Origin: Saprospiraceae bacterium
GTDB lineage: Bacteria > Bacteroidota > Bacteroidia > Chitinophagales > Saprospiraceae
DNA: 34,926 nt
Assembly (NCBI GenBank): GCA_020627705.1
Contig: JAHDGJ010000026.1
Span: 1 to 34,926 of the forward strand
Reading direction: 5' to 3'
Each line of letters opens with the position of its first letter. Position 1 is the first letter of the stretch. This document shows, in pieces, positions 17,282 to 25,109 of this stretch. A program made the position numbers and the translations under genes. The notes under the pieces were generated by a model, which did not search any database, was not told where the DNA came from, and saw nothing but the letters and a program-made list of their open reading frames with translations.

Positions 17282-18304
17282 TTAGGCCCAAACCTTGCAT
17301 CCTTCCGTACAATTGGTACAAATGTCGATGTTTTCTCGTCCTTTTAATAGTTGTTTTCTAAAACCAGTGTAAGCTTCATCGTGCCAAATCGACCGGAAAT
17401 TTTGCTTTTTTAGATCACCCAATCGATGCAAGGCATCCTTATCAAAACAACATGGTACGACGAGTCCGTCCCAGGTAATTACGCAGGCATGCCATAACTT
17501 CCAACAATGGTTTAGCAATTCATTTTTGATTGAATAGGTGCCATCTTTTTCTTTGTGATATCTTGAATATTTGTCAATAGTCGGAATAAGTGGAGACCCG
17601 TTCTCGTAGTCATAAATCTGAGCAGTTTTTAGCTTAACCTCATCAATGCCCATTTCTTTGGCCAAGCGATATATTTCTGGTATCTGATGTTCGTTTGGTT
17701 TGACAACTAAAAACTGAAAAATGGTATGTGGCGTTTTGCTCTTTAATTTCTTTTTCCACTTAATGATGTTTCTTGCTCCAGCTAGGACATTTTCTAGCTT
17801 TCCTTCTTTACGATAAGATTCATATGTTTCTTGGGTAGTACCATCAACAGAGATTATTAAACGATCCAATCCCGATTCTATCGTTTTTCTCGCATTTTCA
17901 TCGTTTAAAAAATGCGCATTGGTTGAGGTTATGGTATAGATGCCTTTTTTGTGCGCATAGTTTACCATGTCCAAAAAATTCGGATTTATATAAGGCTCGC
18001 CTTGAAAGTAAAAAATCAGGTATAGCAAATCTTTATAAATGCTATCAATCGTGTCTTTAAAAAAGTCCTCTTTGAGGTTACCGGTTGGTCTGGTAAACGC
18101 ACGCAAACCACTGGGACACTCTGGACATCTCAAATTACAGGCCGTTGTAGGCTCAAACGAAATAGTCATAGGGAGCCCCCATTGAATTGGCTTGTTTAAC
18201 CATTTGGTTATGTAATACGAGCTTACCAGCTTACCGACATTTAAGATTCGGCGCAGAGAAAGTTTTGATAGGAAGTTAACAGTATCCGAATACTGTATCC
18301 GCAT
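17282..18304 (-). CDS. radical SAM protein with SPASM-type C-terminal cluster domain
   Basis: This 340-residue iron-sulfur enzyme has the radical SAM motif CNLRCPEC (Cys56, Cys60, Cys63), which binds the [4Fe-4S] cluster used to generate a deoxyadenosyl radical. A TIM-barrel core follows, with YFQGEPYINPNFLDMVNYA and ISVDGTTQETYESYRKEGKL. The C-terminal 75 residues contain a Cys-rich SPASM-like domain (HACVITWDGLVVPCCFDKD, then ICTNCTEGCK), which usually holds extra clusters. SPASM proteins mature peptides or modify substrates, but no precursor peptide is seen nearby. Its ATG follows directly after the DinB stop with no spacer, so the two are co-translated. Confidence 0.88.
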   Translation of the reverse strand: MRIQYSDTVNFLSKLSLRRILNVGKLVSSYYITKWLNKPIQWGLPMTISFEPTTACNLRCPECPSGLRAFTRPTGNLKEDFFKDTIDSIYKDLLYLIFYFQGEPYINPNFLDMVNYAHKKGIYTITSTNAHFLNDENARKTIESGLDRLIISVDGTTQETYESYRKEGKLENVLAGARNIIKWKKKLKSKTPHTIFQFLVVKPNEHQIPEIYRLAKEMGIDEVKLKTAQIYDYENGSPLIPTIDKYSRYHKEKDGTYSIKNELLNHCWKLWHACVITWDGLVVPCCFDKDALHRLGDLKKQNFRSIWHDEAYTGFRKQLLKGRENIDICTNCTEGCKVWA

Positions 18305-18817
18305 TTAGTTTAGATATTTCTTTTTAATCACATCGATGTGATGTTTGGTATGACCAGCAATGACATAAGGAAATGCCGACGCATTAAATATTTTACCGTT
18401 GGCTTTGCCTTTTCTCACCCAATCTTCCGATCCAAAGGTATCAAATAAGAATAAGCTTGATTTTCGAATCGCTTTAAAGTTATCCGCGATTTGTTTTTTA
18501 GTTATATGATCAAGGTTGGCGTTTTCAATATAAAGATCCTGATCATATCCTGGGATTGGAGTCTTTTCTCCTCTTGCAATGGCAAGAGCTCGGTATGCAA
18601 AAATTTGCTCCGTATCGATCATATGAACCAATACTTCCTTTAGAGACCATTTGCCCTCCGCATATCGGTACTCAATATTTTTTTTGTTTATTTTTTTAAA
18701 CAACTCACTTAATTCCTTCTCTTGTTTTTGAAGCATTGTAATTGCACTTCCTCTAACTTTCGAAACATACCCTTTGTAGTATGCTGGAAAGTGTGGCTTC
18801 GGTAATCTTTTAACCAT
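18305..18817 (-). CDS. DinB/YfiT-family metal-binding protein
   Basis: This 170-residue four-helix-bundle protein of the DinB superfamily shows the metal-ligand histidines in EVLVHMIDTEQIFAYRAL and in VIAGHTKHHIDVIKKKYLN. Helix 1 carries the usual Glu-rich start (QKQEKELSELFKKINKKNI). Members range from bacillithiol/mycothiol S-transferases and metal-dependent hydrolases to DNA-damage-inducible proteins of unknown activity, so the reaction is not assigned. It directly precedes the radical SAM gene with zero spacing. Bacteroidota often carry several DinB paralogues. Confidence 0.85.
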   Translation of the reverse strand: MVKRLPKPHFPAYYKGYVSKVRGSAITMLQKQEKELSELFKKINKKNIEYRYAEGKWSLKEVLVHMIDTEQIFAYRALAIARGEKTPIPGYDQDLYIENANLDHITKKQIADNFKAIRKSSLFLFDTFGSEDWVRKGKANGKIFNASAFPYVIAGHTKHHIDVIKKKYLN

Positions 18818-18921
18818 GTAGTATTATTGATTTAGATGAATCTTGTAATCCAATTTTTTGCAAATATCCAACAATTATATTCATTGGAATAAATATAAAG
18901 ATGCAGTCTAAAAGATGACAC

Positions 18922-18954
18922 AAAAAAAGGTCCACCTCCTGATGAACCTTTTAG
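18922..18954 (-). terminator. intrinsic terminator after ssb
   Basis: On the minus strand AAAAGGTTC pairs with GGACCTTTT (one T-G wobble) around a 10-base loop, and seven T follow. It lies 38 bases after the ssb stop codon. Confidence 0.75.
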
Positions 18955-18991
18955 AAATTGATCTAAAATCAATGCACACTCTGTTATAAGC

Positions 18992-19348
18992 TTAGAACGG
19001 CATATCAGCCTCTTCTTTTTTGGTCAACTTGATGTATTCATTTACAACTACCTCTGAAATATACTTATTGTTTCCGTTGGCATCTTCATATGACCTATGA
19101 ACTAATTTCCCTCTAACTAGGACTTCATTTCCTTTAGAAAGGAGTTTTGACATGTTTTCAGCAAGTTTGTTCCAAGCCACTATGTTGTGCCATTGTGTGT
19201 TTTGCATTTTTTCACCGTTGTTGTTTTTATAAAACTCATTGGTGGCCATGGTGAACTTGGCAAGCGCATTTCCATTTTCGAGGGATTTGAATTCAACATC
19301 TTTTCCGAGATGTCCAATGAGTTGAACTGAGTTTTTAATAGAATTCAT
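18992..19348 (-). CDS. ssb: single-stranded DNA-binding protein
   Basis: This 118-residue SSB has one OB fold: NSVQLIGHLGKDVEFKSLEN, AKFTMATNEFYKNNNGEK, QWHNIVAWNKLAENMSKLLS, KGNEVLVRGKLVHRSYEDAN and ISEVVVNEYIKLTKK. It ends with the acidic tip EEADMPF, matching the conserved C-terminal peptide (consensus DDDIPF) that binds replication and repair partners. The linker is very short, so the protein is smaller than the usual 140-180 residues; short paralogues exist in Bacteroidota. It is a single-gene unit with its own promoter candidate and terminator. Confidence 0.95.
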   Translation of the reverse strand: MNSIKNSVQLIGHLGKDVEFKSLENGNALAKFTMATNEFYKNNNGEKMQNTQWHNIVAWNKLAENMSKLLSKGNEVLVRGKLVHRSYEDANGNNKYISEVVVNEYIKLTKKEEADMPF

Positions 19349-19367
19349 TATACAATTTTTGTATCAC

Positions 19368-19398
19368 CGACTTTATTCTCAGTGATGGGTTAAACAAA
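19368..19398 (-). promoter_or_regulatory. candidate Bacteroidota promoter for ssb
   Basis: On the minus strand TTTG (plus 19395-19398) is followed after 19 bp by TAAAGTCG (plus 19368-19375), one mismatch from TAnnTTYG. The ssb start codon is about 20 bases downstream of the -7 box. Confidence 0.4.
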
Positions 19399-19587
19399 AA
19401 AGAATCTCAAAGGAGATCAATACTCAATACCCAAAATATAATCCGCATAACCAATTAGTCGTTTTTTAATCGGGTACTAACAATTGTAAATGTTTAAGGA
19501 TTTATCAGTTAAGAAGAAAATTTTTTAGTAGTTGATGATTTTTCTTGTAAATTGAAGTCTACCAGAACACCTTAAACTGGAGAAATT

Positions 19588-21678
19588 ATGAGAACTATTA
19601 TACTTTGGGCAATTTGCCTCAACTTTTTGGCATCTAAGGTTACTGCTCAATCTTGCGACTGTCCTTACCCTATTATTTTTTTACACGGCTTTACTGGCAA
19701 TGCAGAAAGTTATATCGGTACATATAATGATGCTAATTTCCAAAACATATGGGGACCTCAAAGCGATGTATTCCATGCGGTACTCAATGCCCAATCTTCA
19801 AGCAACATTTGGGGCCCTGATGGCATTCCCGGTAATTCTGACGATGATGTATTAGTCAGTTTCAATAATCTTAGTAATACCATGAATCCTGGATGTGTGT
19901 ATTCTATAAACTTCCAAAACTTCTGGAATGAGGATATAAACAATCCGATGATTGATATTAACTCGTGCGAGTCGGTTAGTGGGGTGGAAAGTGATAGCAA
20001 TGAATCGGCCATTTATAAGCAAGGGTATGCATTGGGCAAAATGATTCAAGCGGTTCTTGGAGCTAACCCTGACAAGTCAAAAGTTATTTTAGTTGGACAT
20101 TCGATGGGAGGTTTAGAAATACGCGAATATTTACAAAGGGACAATGGACAATGGTGGACCCCTGGATTGGACGATGGACATGGTGTAAAGAAAGCGGTTA
20201 CCACAGTTACTCCACATTTAGGAAGTAATTTTTTTGGTAGTCCTTGGCTTAAAGACGAAAAAGTTATCACAAGAGATGGTTTGCCGGATGCAAGTTCAGA
20301 AGCTACCAGAGACTTAAGGTATAGCTACACCAATGCGCTGTTTCAGTGTGGATTTGCAGTTTCGTGTCCAGGACCTTACCTTTTCGGGGGATCTGAATCA
20401 AATCCATGGGGCTATTGGAATCACGACGTCAATTGTGATGGTGATTCGAGTGATGATAATATTGTTGGTATAAACAACAGTGGAGGCACATACGATAATG
20501 ACAACATGACGCTACCTACGGACATAAGGTATACTTGGGTAACTTCAGTTATACCCTTAACTAATGGAGATGGGGTGGTTGACATTGATCGCCAATGGAT
20601 TTATGATGGCAATACTCCGCGACCAACAGATGGAGTGGATCATCGTTTGACAGATACACTTTTGACCGATGTAGGTCATTTAGGAGTGGACGATGAAGTC
20701 AATACTGTTGTAAGGGCTTTAGATGAAGCTGATTACCCTATATGGGCTTGGCAATTGAATTTGGGAACAACTGTTCCATATGTAGGGGTGGGTCAATTAC
20801 GTTCTGCAAGTGCGCCTGAGGGACCTAACACCACAGATCCAGATTGGTATCAATTTGAGATCCCCAGTGGGATAACTGAGGACCTTTGCATAGAGTTTAC
20901 ACCGATGACTGCCAATGCTTCCACCTTAGAATATTTCAATAACCCTTCAGATTATACCGCCATGTCAGTTTCTGGAGATGTAGCGCTGTCCTTACCTTCA
21001 GGCAGCTCTTCCTCTACGATGACTATCTTAAACGCTGATTTAAATTTGGGAGGAGTGAATTATATAAGAATAATCCATGAAGGGATGACCGAAAGTGGGT
21101 GGACGACTCCTTATAAGATAAGATTGTCATTAAAAGCCCCTGTACCTGTGGAGCTTTCTCAATTCGATGCGAGACTTAAAAACAAAAAAGTCGAGTTGAA
21201 TTGGACTACGGAGTCCGAAGTAAATAACGAAGGTTTTGAAATATATAGAGCTTCGGCAATAGAGGATTTTATCAAAATAGGATGGGTCAAAGGCAATGGC
21301 AATACTTCGCTGCAGAGGACTTACGAATTTATTGATCCAAACCCTGTACAGGGCAAAAACTTTTATCGCCTTAAACAAATTGATTTTGATGGACAATTTG
21401 AATGGAGCGATACCCGAAATGTAATCTTTAATAATGATTCTAGAGAAATTAAACTTATCCCCAACCCGGTTCGTACGGAATTAGAAGTTATAAGTCAATC
21501 TTATGAATCAATAGACAAGATTTTGATATATAGTGCTTCTGGTAAATTGGTTTTGCAAAAGAACACCAATTTCCTACCAAAAAATATGATTGATGTAAGT
21601 GATTTGAGTAAAGGTATTTATTATGTTGCCATTCAATTTGAAGACGAATTGGTTTGGGAAAAAATGATCAAAAATTAA
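19588..21678 (+). CDS. secreted lipase/esterase-like alpha/beta hydrolase with T9SS sorting domain
   Basis: This is a 696-residue exported hydrolase. The signal peptide is residues 1-20. The N-terminal half is an alpha/beta-hydrolase: PIIFLHGFTGN supplies the oxyanion loop, and VILVGHSMGGLEIREYL holds the nucleophile Ser172. Likely Asp and His partners lie in GDGVVDIDRQW and in DVGHLGVDDE (His364). The beginning is close in style to triacylglycerol lipases, and there is an Asp-rich region that could bind calcium. A beta-rich middle domain (about 395-515) is followed by the spacer module (VPVELSQFDARL to RLKQIDFDGQFEWS) and the T9SS domain (IPNPVRTELE to SKGIYYVAI). The GGAG at 19579-19582 sits five bases before the ATG. 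It meets the convergent desaturase gene with no intervening base. Confidence 0.85.
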   Translation: MRTIILWAICLNFLASKVTAQSCDCPYPIIFLHGFTGNAESYIGTYNDANFQNIWGPQSDVFHAVLNAQSSSNIWGPDGIPGNSDDDVLVSFNNLSNTMNPGCVYSINFQNFWNEDINNPMIDINSCESVSGVESDSNESAIYKQGYALGKMIQAVLGANPDKSKVILVGHSMGGLEIREYLQRDNGQWWTPGLDDGHGVKKAVTTVTPHLGSNFFGSPWLKDEKVITRDGLPDASSEATRDLRYSYTNALFQCGFAVSCPGPYLFGGSESNPWGYWNHDVNCDGDSSDDNIVGINNSGGTYDNDNMTLPTDIRYTWVTSVIPLTNGDGVVDIDRQWIYDGNTPRPTDGVDHRLTDTLLTDVGHLGVDDEVNTVVRALDEADYPIWAWQLNLGTTVPYVGVGQLRSASAPEGPNTTDPDWYQFEIPSGITEDLCIEFTPMTANASTLEYFNNPSDYTAMSVSGDVALSLPSGSSSSTMTILNADLNLGGVNYIRIIHEGMTESGWTTPYKIRLSLKAPVPVELSQFDARLKNKKVELNWTTESEVNNEGFEIYRASAIEDFIKIGWVKGNGNTSLQRTYEFIDPNPVQGKNFYRLKQIDFDGQFEWSDTRNVIFNNDSREIKLIPNPVRTELEVISQSYESIDKILIYSASGKLVLQKNTNFLPKNMIDVSDLSKGIYYVAIQFEDELVWEKMIKN

Positions 21679-22782
21679 TCACATTTCGAGGTATTCTACA
21701 GCCAAATTGTTGGCGCTTCTCATTTTTAAAAAATTAAAATGTGAGCAAATAGCTTTCCAAAGAGTGGGGTTGCTTTTGTAAGGTATCTTGTGCTTGGCAC
21801 AAACTTCTTTTAATATTTCCGTTATAACGGGATAGTGTATATGCGAAATTTTAGGGAACAAGTGATGGACCACATGGTGATTGAATCCCCCGAATAGGTG
21901 TGTTAAAAATGAATTGGAGGTTGAGAAATCAACGGTAGTAATTATTTGGTGCCGCACATAACTAAAGGGCATCATTCCTTTTTCATCAGGTTCAGGATAA
22001 ATTGAATCTTCACCTACATGGGCACTTATTAGTGCAAGGGCTACGGTAACACTAGAAGCAAAATGTAATGCTACAAATCCCAAAAGAATTTGTCCAAAAG
22101 AAAAAGGAAGCAAGATATAAGGCAATACTATGATGCGAATCAGATATAGCAGTTTACCAAAAATTAGAAAAAGAACAGCCCTCTTGGAATGTTTAAAACC
22201 AGGCTTACCGCTAATGTTTGAGCTTAAAATATCTCTAAAGTCCCGAAAAAAAAGCCATACCAATGTATAACAGAGATAAAATACAGGCATGTATAAGTAT
22301 TGGTATTTATGAAAGGACTTAAAGCTTGCATTTGGAAAGATTCGGACCAAATTGCTCTGTTTTATATCTCCATCCATGTTTGGAATATTGACATGAGGGT
22401 GGTGCGAATGTACATGTTTCATTTTCCACAAATACCCGTTTGCTCCGAGTAAATCAAAGGTGTAGAGCATTAACTTATTCCAATTTGCACTGGAAGAAAA
22501 AGTCCCGTGAGCCGCGTCATGGGCTACATTGAGTGCCAGCGAAATAGTAAGAATGCCAAGTATTGCTTGCAAAAGAATATAGCATTGAATTGATTGGACA
22601 CGTAGTGTTAAGAGATACAAAATAATGTAAGATAACAGCAATGTTATAGCCTTCAATTTCAGAAAACTGTTTCCTGTTTTTGTGCAATGATTGAGTTTAA
22701 AATAGGCATTTACCTTTTTTTGTAACTCTGTAAAAAACAGCTTGTCCTTTGGATCGTTTGGAAATTTTAAAGTGTTATTCAT
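21679..22782 (-). CDS. membrane fatty-acid desaturase
   Basis: This 367-residue di-iron acyl desaturase has the three histidine boxes: HDAAH (88-92), HVHSHH (123-128) and HHVVHH (302-307), spaced by hydrophobic membrane pairs. The spacing and the GGFNHHVVHHLFPKISHIHYP ending resemble acyl-lipid or acyl-CoA (linoleoyl/Delta6-type) desaturases. No fused cytochrome b5 domain is present, so electrons must come from a separate ferredoxin or cytochrome. It would introduce double bonds in membrane lipids, relevant to fluidity. The start overlaps the upstream acetyltransferase-like gene by four bases (ATGA), so the two are co-translated. There is no terminator between it and the convergent lipase gene. 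Regiospecificity cannot be read from sequence. Confidence 0.88.
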   Translation of the reverse strand: MNNTLKFPNDPKDKLFFTELQKKVNAYFKLNHCTKTGNSFLKLKAITLLLSYIILYLLTLRVQSIQCYILLQAILGILTISLALNVAHDAAHGTFSSSANWNKLMLYTFDLLGANGYLWKMKHVHSHHPHVNIPNMDGDIKQSNLVRIFPNASFKSFHKYQYLYMPVFYLCYTLVWLFFRDFRDILSSNISGKPGFKHSKRAVLFLIFGKLLYLIRIIVLPYILLPFSFGQILLGFVALHFASSVTVALALISAHVGEDSIYPEPDEKGMMPFSYVRHQIITTVDFSTSNSFLTHLFGGFNHHVVHHLFPKISHIHYPVITEILKEVCAKHKIPYKSNPTLWKAICSHFNFLKMRSANNLAVEYLEM

Positions 22783-23423
22783 GCTGCTAATGAGTTTGAG
22801 AGCTTGGTTAGATAAGGTTCATACTTTGCGAAGTATAGTTTTAACCCAGTCGAGAAGTTTTGCTCATGGTAAAAAGTAAAGCCCATTCTTTGGTATAAAG
22901 GAACCAATCGTTGTTCTGATGTTTCGATATAAATGGGTAGATTAAGAAAGTCTGCTTTATCAAAAATTAATCTTCGCAAGCTCAGCAATCCATCAATTTT
23001 GGAATAATTTTTTTCTTGTGCCAAAAACCATACATATAAGTAGTCGGCACATAAGTTTGCACCTGCGTTTCGGTTTCTGATTTGCTTTATTAAACGTTCT
23101 TGATACAGCAGATTTGGAACTCTAGAAATACCAATAACTTTCACCAACAAGTATATATATCGCAATGTGTCTTGGAGTGAAAATTTGAATTCGCTTTTTC
23201 TAAAATAGAGCAAGGATGAATTCTTGCTGCTATCACTCAATATATAACCAAAATTTTCAATCCGACAGATCACATATGTGATCAGCAACTTTAATTTAAT
23301 TGAGCAAGAACCATGGCTTTTTCCTAATAGAAGCTTTATGCGTGGGTTGTTTTTAAATCTAGATACCAATAAGCCATGCAATTTTAAATTTGCCGGATTC
23401 TTGAAGAGCATTCGCTTTATCAT
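22779..23423 (-). CDS. GNAT-like acyltransferase, coupled to the desaturase gene
   Basis: This 214-residue protein has a weakly defined N-terminal half. Its C-terminal third (SLRRLIFDKADFLNLPIYIE, then TSEQRLVPLYQRMGFTFYHE) has the acetyl-CoA-binding and substrate strands of GNAT enzymes: the LPIYIET strand and the LYQRMGF loop. The early part holds a Cys/Lys-rich helix pair rather than a textbook motif A, so the family call is moderate. Co-translation with the desaturase (four-base overlap) suggests a lipid-related substrate, such as an acylated amino acid or membrane lipid head group. That is inference. It lacks a signal peptide and has no obvious membrane span, so it is likely cytoplasmic or membrane-peripheral. 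Confidence 0.6.
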   Translation of the reverse strand: MIKRMLFKNPANLKLHGLLVSRFKNNPRIKLLLGKSHGSCSIKLKLLITYVICRIENFGYILSDSSKNSSLLYFRKSEFKFSLQDTLRYIYLLVKVIGISRVPNLLYQERLIKQIRNRNAGANLCADYLYVWFLAQEKNYSKIDGLLSLRRLIFDKADFLNLPIYIETSEQRLVPLYQRMGFTFYHEQNFSTGLKLYFAKYEPYLTKLSNSLAA

Positions 23424-23661
23424 CTTTTTTAGCTTTGATTCTTTAGCAAACTATTGGAAAGCTTGGCAATAAAGAAATACAATAAATCAAAAACCAAACA
23501 TAGGGTTTACAATTTATAAACTGAATTTTTGACCCAATCGCACCTAATTACATTTAATGAATTTATTGTTGAAAGAATGAAAAGAAGCTGGGTTTTGTTG
23601 AACTTTACTGTCCCAAAAAGGTCTTCTTTCTGTATTTAGGACCTATTTAGCGAAAAGAATT

Positions 23662-24447
23662 ATGAATTTAAAATTATATCAAGTAGATGCTTTTACTGAT
23701 AAACCTTTTTCAGGTAATCCAGCAGCTGTTTGTGTTTTAGAAGAATGGCTTGCAGATGACATTATGCAATCCATTGCTTTAGAAAACAATCTATCAGAAA
23801 CTGCTTTTGCCGTAAAGAAAAATGAAGTATATCAAATTAGATGGTTTACCCCATTTACGGAAGTTGACTTATGCGGACATGCGACTCTAGCTACCGCTTT
23901 TGTAATATTCAACCATTACGAATCAAATGCGCAGCGTCTAGAATTCTATTCCCCAAGAAGCGGCTCTTTATATGTAGAGAATAACAATATCGAACTATCT
24001 ATGAATTTTCCAATTGATAGGATTGAAAAAGTGGAAAACAATTCGGTGTTAAATCAAGCCCTAAAAAGGGCTCCTCTTGAAACATGGAGAGGAAAAACAG
24101 ATTACCTGTTGGTTTATGAAAAACAGGAAGATGTAGAAATGTTGAATCCTGATTTTTCTGCACTAAGTAAGGTCGATGCAAGGGGAATAGTTGTTACTGC
24201 ACCAGGTGGAAAGGTAGACTTTGTTTCTCGGTTTTTTGGCCCACAGGTGGGCATCAACGAAGATCCTGTTACCGGCTCAGCGCATACCAGTTTAACACCT
24301 TATTGGGCAAACGTTTTGAACAAAAAGGAATTGGTCGCCAAGCAGGTTTCTAAAAGAGGAGGCGATTTAAAATGTGAATTGATGGAGGACCGTGTGAGGA
24401 TTTCTGGCTCGGCGAAACTTTACATGATAGGAGAGATATATGTTTAG
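23662..24447 (+). CDS. PhzF-family isomerase/epimerase-like protein
   Basis: This 261-residue protein is of the PhzF (diaminopimelate-epimerase fold) family. Hallmarks are YQVDAFTDKPFSGNPAAVCVL at the N-terminus, the acid-base Glu46 in NNLSETAFAV, LCGHATLATAFV, and the second-half signature GINEDPVTGSAHTSLTPYW. In phenazine producers PhzF isomerises DHHA. No other phenazine gene is here, and most homologues outside such clusters have unknown substrates, so a general isomerase or trans-3-hydroxyanthranilate-like activity is all that can be claimed. Its stop overlaps the pth start region by eight bases, so pth is translated from within its end. Confidence 0.87.
   Translation: MNLKLYQVDAFTDKPFSGNPAAVCVLEEWLADDIMQSIALENNLSETAFAVKKNEVYQIRWFTPFTEVDLCGHATLATAFVIFNHYESNAQRLEFYSPRSGSLYVENNNIELSMNFPIDRIEKVENNSVLNQALKRAPLETWRGKTDYLLVYEKQEDVEMLNPDFSALSKVDARGIVVTAPGGKVDFVSRFFGPQVGINEDPVTGSAHTSLTPYWANVLNKKELVAKQVSKRGGDLKCELMEDRVRISGSAKLYMIGEIYV
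24429..24435 (+). promoter_or_regulatory. strong ribosome-binding site that decides the pth start
   Basis: AGGAGAG lies four bases before the ATG at 24440, unusually strong for Bacteroidota. This supports the longer pth reading rather than the internal ATG at 24494. Confidence 0.6.
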
Positions 24448-25060
24448 TCGAATTTTCAGCTTTTTTAGAAAGAATAAAATTGTAGACGATCCAATGAAAT
24501 TTTTAATAGTTGGCCTAGGGAATATTGGTGCAGAGTATGTAGGTACTCGGCATAACATTGGCTTTGAAGTGGTAGATCAAATTGCAGAAGAGACAAAAGC
24601 TCAATTTAAAAATGAGAGTCATGGTGCCATTGCAGAGGTAAAATATCGAGGTAAAACCATCGTCTTGTTAAAACCCAGTACGCTGATGAATAGGAGCGGC
24701 AAAGCAATTCGATATTGGCTTCAAAAGAAAAAAATAAAACAAGAACATCTACTCGTCGTTGTGGACGACCTAAATTTGGATTTTGGAAAACTTCGAATAA
24801 GATCCAAGGGCAGCGATGGAGGGCATAATGGTTTAAAGGACATCATCTCGATGTTTGGAAATCAAAACTTTGTGCGTCTTCGGGTAGGCATTGGAAATGA
24901 TTACTCCAAAGGCAAGCAAATCAATTTTGTTTTGGGGAAATGGACGGATGAAGAACTTAATCAACTACTTCCAATTATAAAAAAATGCGCTGAGGCTACG
25001 AAATCATTTGTTGCGAATGGATTAAAAAATACGATTGCTAACTATAACGGAAAGGTATAA
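24440..25060 (+). CDS. pth: peptidyl-tRNA hydrolase
   Basis: This 206-residue cytoplasmic enzyme releases the tRNA from prematurely dropped peptidyl-tRNA. The catalytic layout is present: MKFLIVGLGNIG (Asn28), the catalytic His38 in TRHNIGFEVVD, LKPSTLMNRSG, and the VVVDDLNLDFGKLRIRSKGS loop followed by GGHNGLKDI. The motif reads GLGNIG rather than the more common GLGNPG. The start at 24440 gives an 18-residue N-terminal extension (MFSRIFSFFRKNKIVDDP) of the type I recall from Bacteroidota Pth proteins. A strong ribosome-binding site supports it, though the internal ATG at 24494 remains possible. It is linked to phzF by an eight-base overlap. Confidence 0.95.
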   Translation: MFSRIFSFFRKNKIVDDPMKFLIVGLGNIGAEYVGTRHNIGFEVVDQIAEETKAQFKNESHGAIAEVKYRGKTIVLLKPSTLMNRSGKAIRYWLQKKKIKQEHLLVVVDDLNLDFGKLRIRSKGSDGGHNGLKDIISMFGNQNFVRLRVGIGNDYSKGKQINFVLGKWTDEELNQLLPIIKKCAEATKSFVANGLKNTIANYNGKV

Positions 25061-25109
25061 TGCCCATTGATTCGAATTGTTTTATTAACTTCAAGTAAAC
25101 CTTAATGAG

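Noticed and set aside
21718-21744. Possible terminator of the lipase gene inside the desaturase gene
   Set aside because: The stem is imperfect and A/T only in the middle, with no T-run after it.
23662-24447. Phenazine biosynthesis gene
   Set aside because: The PhzF fold is clear, but no other phenazine genes are near; most such homologues have other roles.
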